This document shows positions 63,454 through 64,000 of a DNA stretch of 64,000 bases, piece by piece. The notes below the pieces were generated by a model. That model did not search any database. It worked only from the letters and a program-made list of their open reading frames with translations, and was not told the DNA's origin. Position numbers and translations under genes: made by a program. Source of the DNA: Trichomonas vaginalis G3 (taxonomy: Eukaryota; Parabasalia; Trichomonadida; Trichomonadidae); the NCBI RefSeq assembly GCF_026262505.1, contig NC_067206.1, forward strand, positions 14,008,205 to 14,072,204. The letters run 5' to 3'. The first letter of the stretch is position 1; each line of letters begins with the position of its first letter.

Positions 63454-64000
63454 AAATGTATAGACAAATACCTTTATCTGTTGCGTTCAGTAGTGAAAAC
63501 CCTGACGTCAAAATAAAGGGGAACAGAGTAACGTTTAAGTTTCCAACAGACTGGATTGTGAACATAAATGAAGAGAAGTACATTGGCATAACATCTATGT
63601 ATATAACACGTGCTTTCAGAAAGGTTGACTTTATACTTCAAGTCGAGATAGAAAATGACGAACAGTCTTTAAGCGCCCAAAACATTCACATATACAAATA
63701 CTTTAAAGACGATACAACATTGTTGCAATGTATGATTTCATTTAATGAGATGTTCGAGAAAAAGTTCAATATTGAAGTACAAACTTTACAGCCTTTACGT
63801 GAGTTTCTTGCACAACTGAAAGAAGAAGGTAGTCAGCCACAACTTATAGACTTTCATTATGAATTTAATGAAAATGAAGATGGAACTCATGACTGTCAGT
63901 TTGTTATATATTCACCATTCAATGAAGTCGCTAAAAAGAAAGAAAATCCATTACGTATAAGGTTTCAAATCTCTGAACCCAATGAAGACTTCAAGAATGT
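63454..64000 (+). CDS. Maverick 2 candidate minor capsid (penton-like) protein, partial
   Basis: Starts MYRQIPLSVAFSSENPDV and is open to the window edge (182 codons). Beta-rich: GNRVTFKFPTDWIVNINEE, KYIGITSMYITRAF, KVDFILQVEIENDE, DGTHDCQFVIYSPF. Its start and strand order resemble the frame at 43634-44146 of Maverick 1, and both lie beyond the capsid in their elements. A penton or minor jelly-roll capsid is a reasonable guess; no motif proves it. Confidence 0.5.

Larger units (their letters stand above)
59740..64000. mobile_element. Second Maverick/Polinton element, one end only, broken
   Basis: From about 59.74 kb to the window edge the gene types, AT-rich leaders (…TTTATATAAAAATAAA… before starts) and capsid region are those of a Maverick, clearly different in sequence from the element at 30474-50012. 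Parts seen: three small unknown proteins, a capsid region, a basic protein, a charged region, and a candidate minor capsid protein leaving the window. The exact outer end and target duplication were not found because the mate end is outside the window. It is broken in at least a few places in the part visible. Age cannot be judged without both ends. Confidence 0.75.

Overview
The window looks like nuclear DNA of Trichomonas vaginalis or a very close trichomonad. The evidence is a trichomonad-type alpha-tubulin and a cytosolic malate dehydrogenase with biased codons, Initiator-like motifs (TCA-Y-W-type) a few bases before several start codons, UAAA overlapping many stop codons, very AT-rich intergenic DNA, no introns seen, and a heavy load of Maverick (Polinton), Mutator-like and TTAA-target DNA transposons. 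No search was run; all calls are from reading the sequence.

Region 1 (1-30.4 kb) is host gene space. It opens with a part-copy of a small unknown gene, inverted relative to a second copy at 9.2-9.8 kb and split by a 4.1 kb TTAA-flanked element that itself contains a long palindrome, a nested hAT-like element and a 32-bp minisatellite. Then come alpha-tubulin (+), a glycine-rich surface-type gene (+, broken), the second copy of the small gene between 47-bp direct repeats (+), malate dehydrogenase (-, broken), a mitochondrial-carrier-family protein (+), an unknown 211-aa protein (+), an ER DnaJ/thioredoxin-like membrane protein (+), a class III cyclase-like membrane gene (-, broken by a frame change and an 810-bp MITE), a 961-aa coiled-coil protein (-), and a CDC27/APC3-like TPR protein (-).

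Region 2 (30,474-50,012) is one complete-ended Maverick/Polinton fossil: AATTAA target duplications, about 205-bp near-identical terminal repeats, and most of the family's parts (protein-primed DNA polymerase, integrase, primase-helicase, phage-like fibre, packaging ATPase, major capsid, small basic/amphipathic peptide, several unknowns). It is young by its ends yet broken in roughly a dozen or more places. Two arrays of a 117-bp unit, in opposite orientation, bracket the primase-helicase region.

Region 3 (50.0-59.7 kb) is a graveyard of DNA transposons: a decayed DDE transposase with a small MITE, a decayed ubiquitin-hydrolase-like segment, a well-delimited 2,852-bp Mutator-like element (10-bp target duplication), an integrase-type transposase relic and another MULE-like fragment. 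Between them, at 55.87-56.77 kb, lies the most unusual signal of the window: a dense array of long stem-loops in two families, in which tip or core is constant and other stems change but stay paired. A second, smaller structured block is at 59.51-59.72 kb.

Region 4 (about 59.7 kb to the end) is one end of a second, different Maverick fossil: small unknown proteins, a capsid region, a basic protein and a candidate minor-capsid protein running off the window. The host genes are independent housekeeping units; the transposons explain nearly all the rest.
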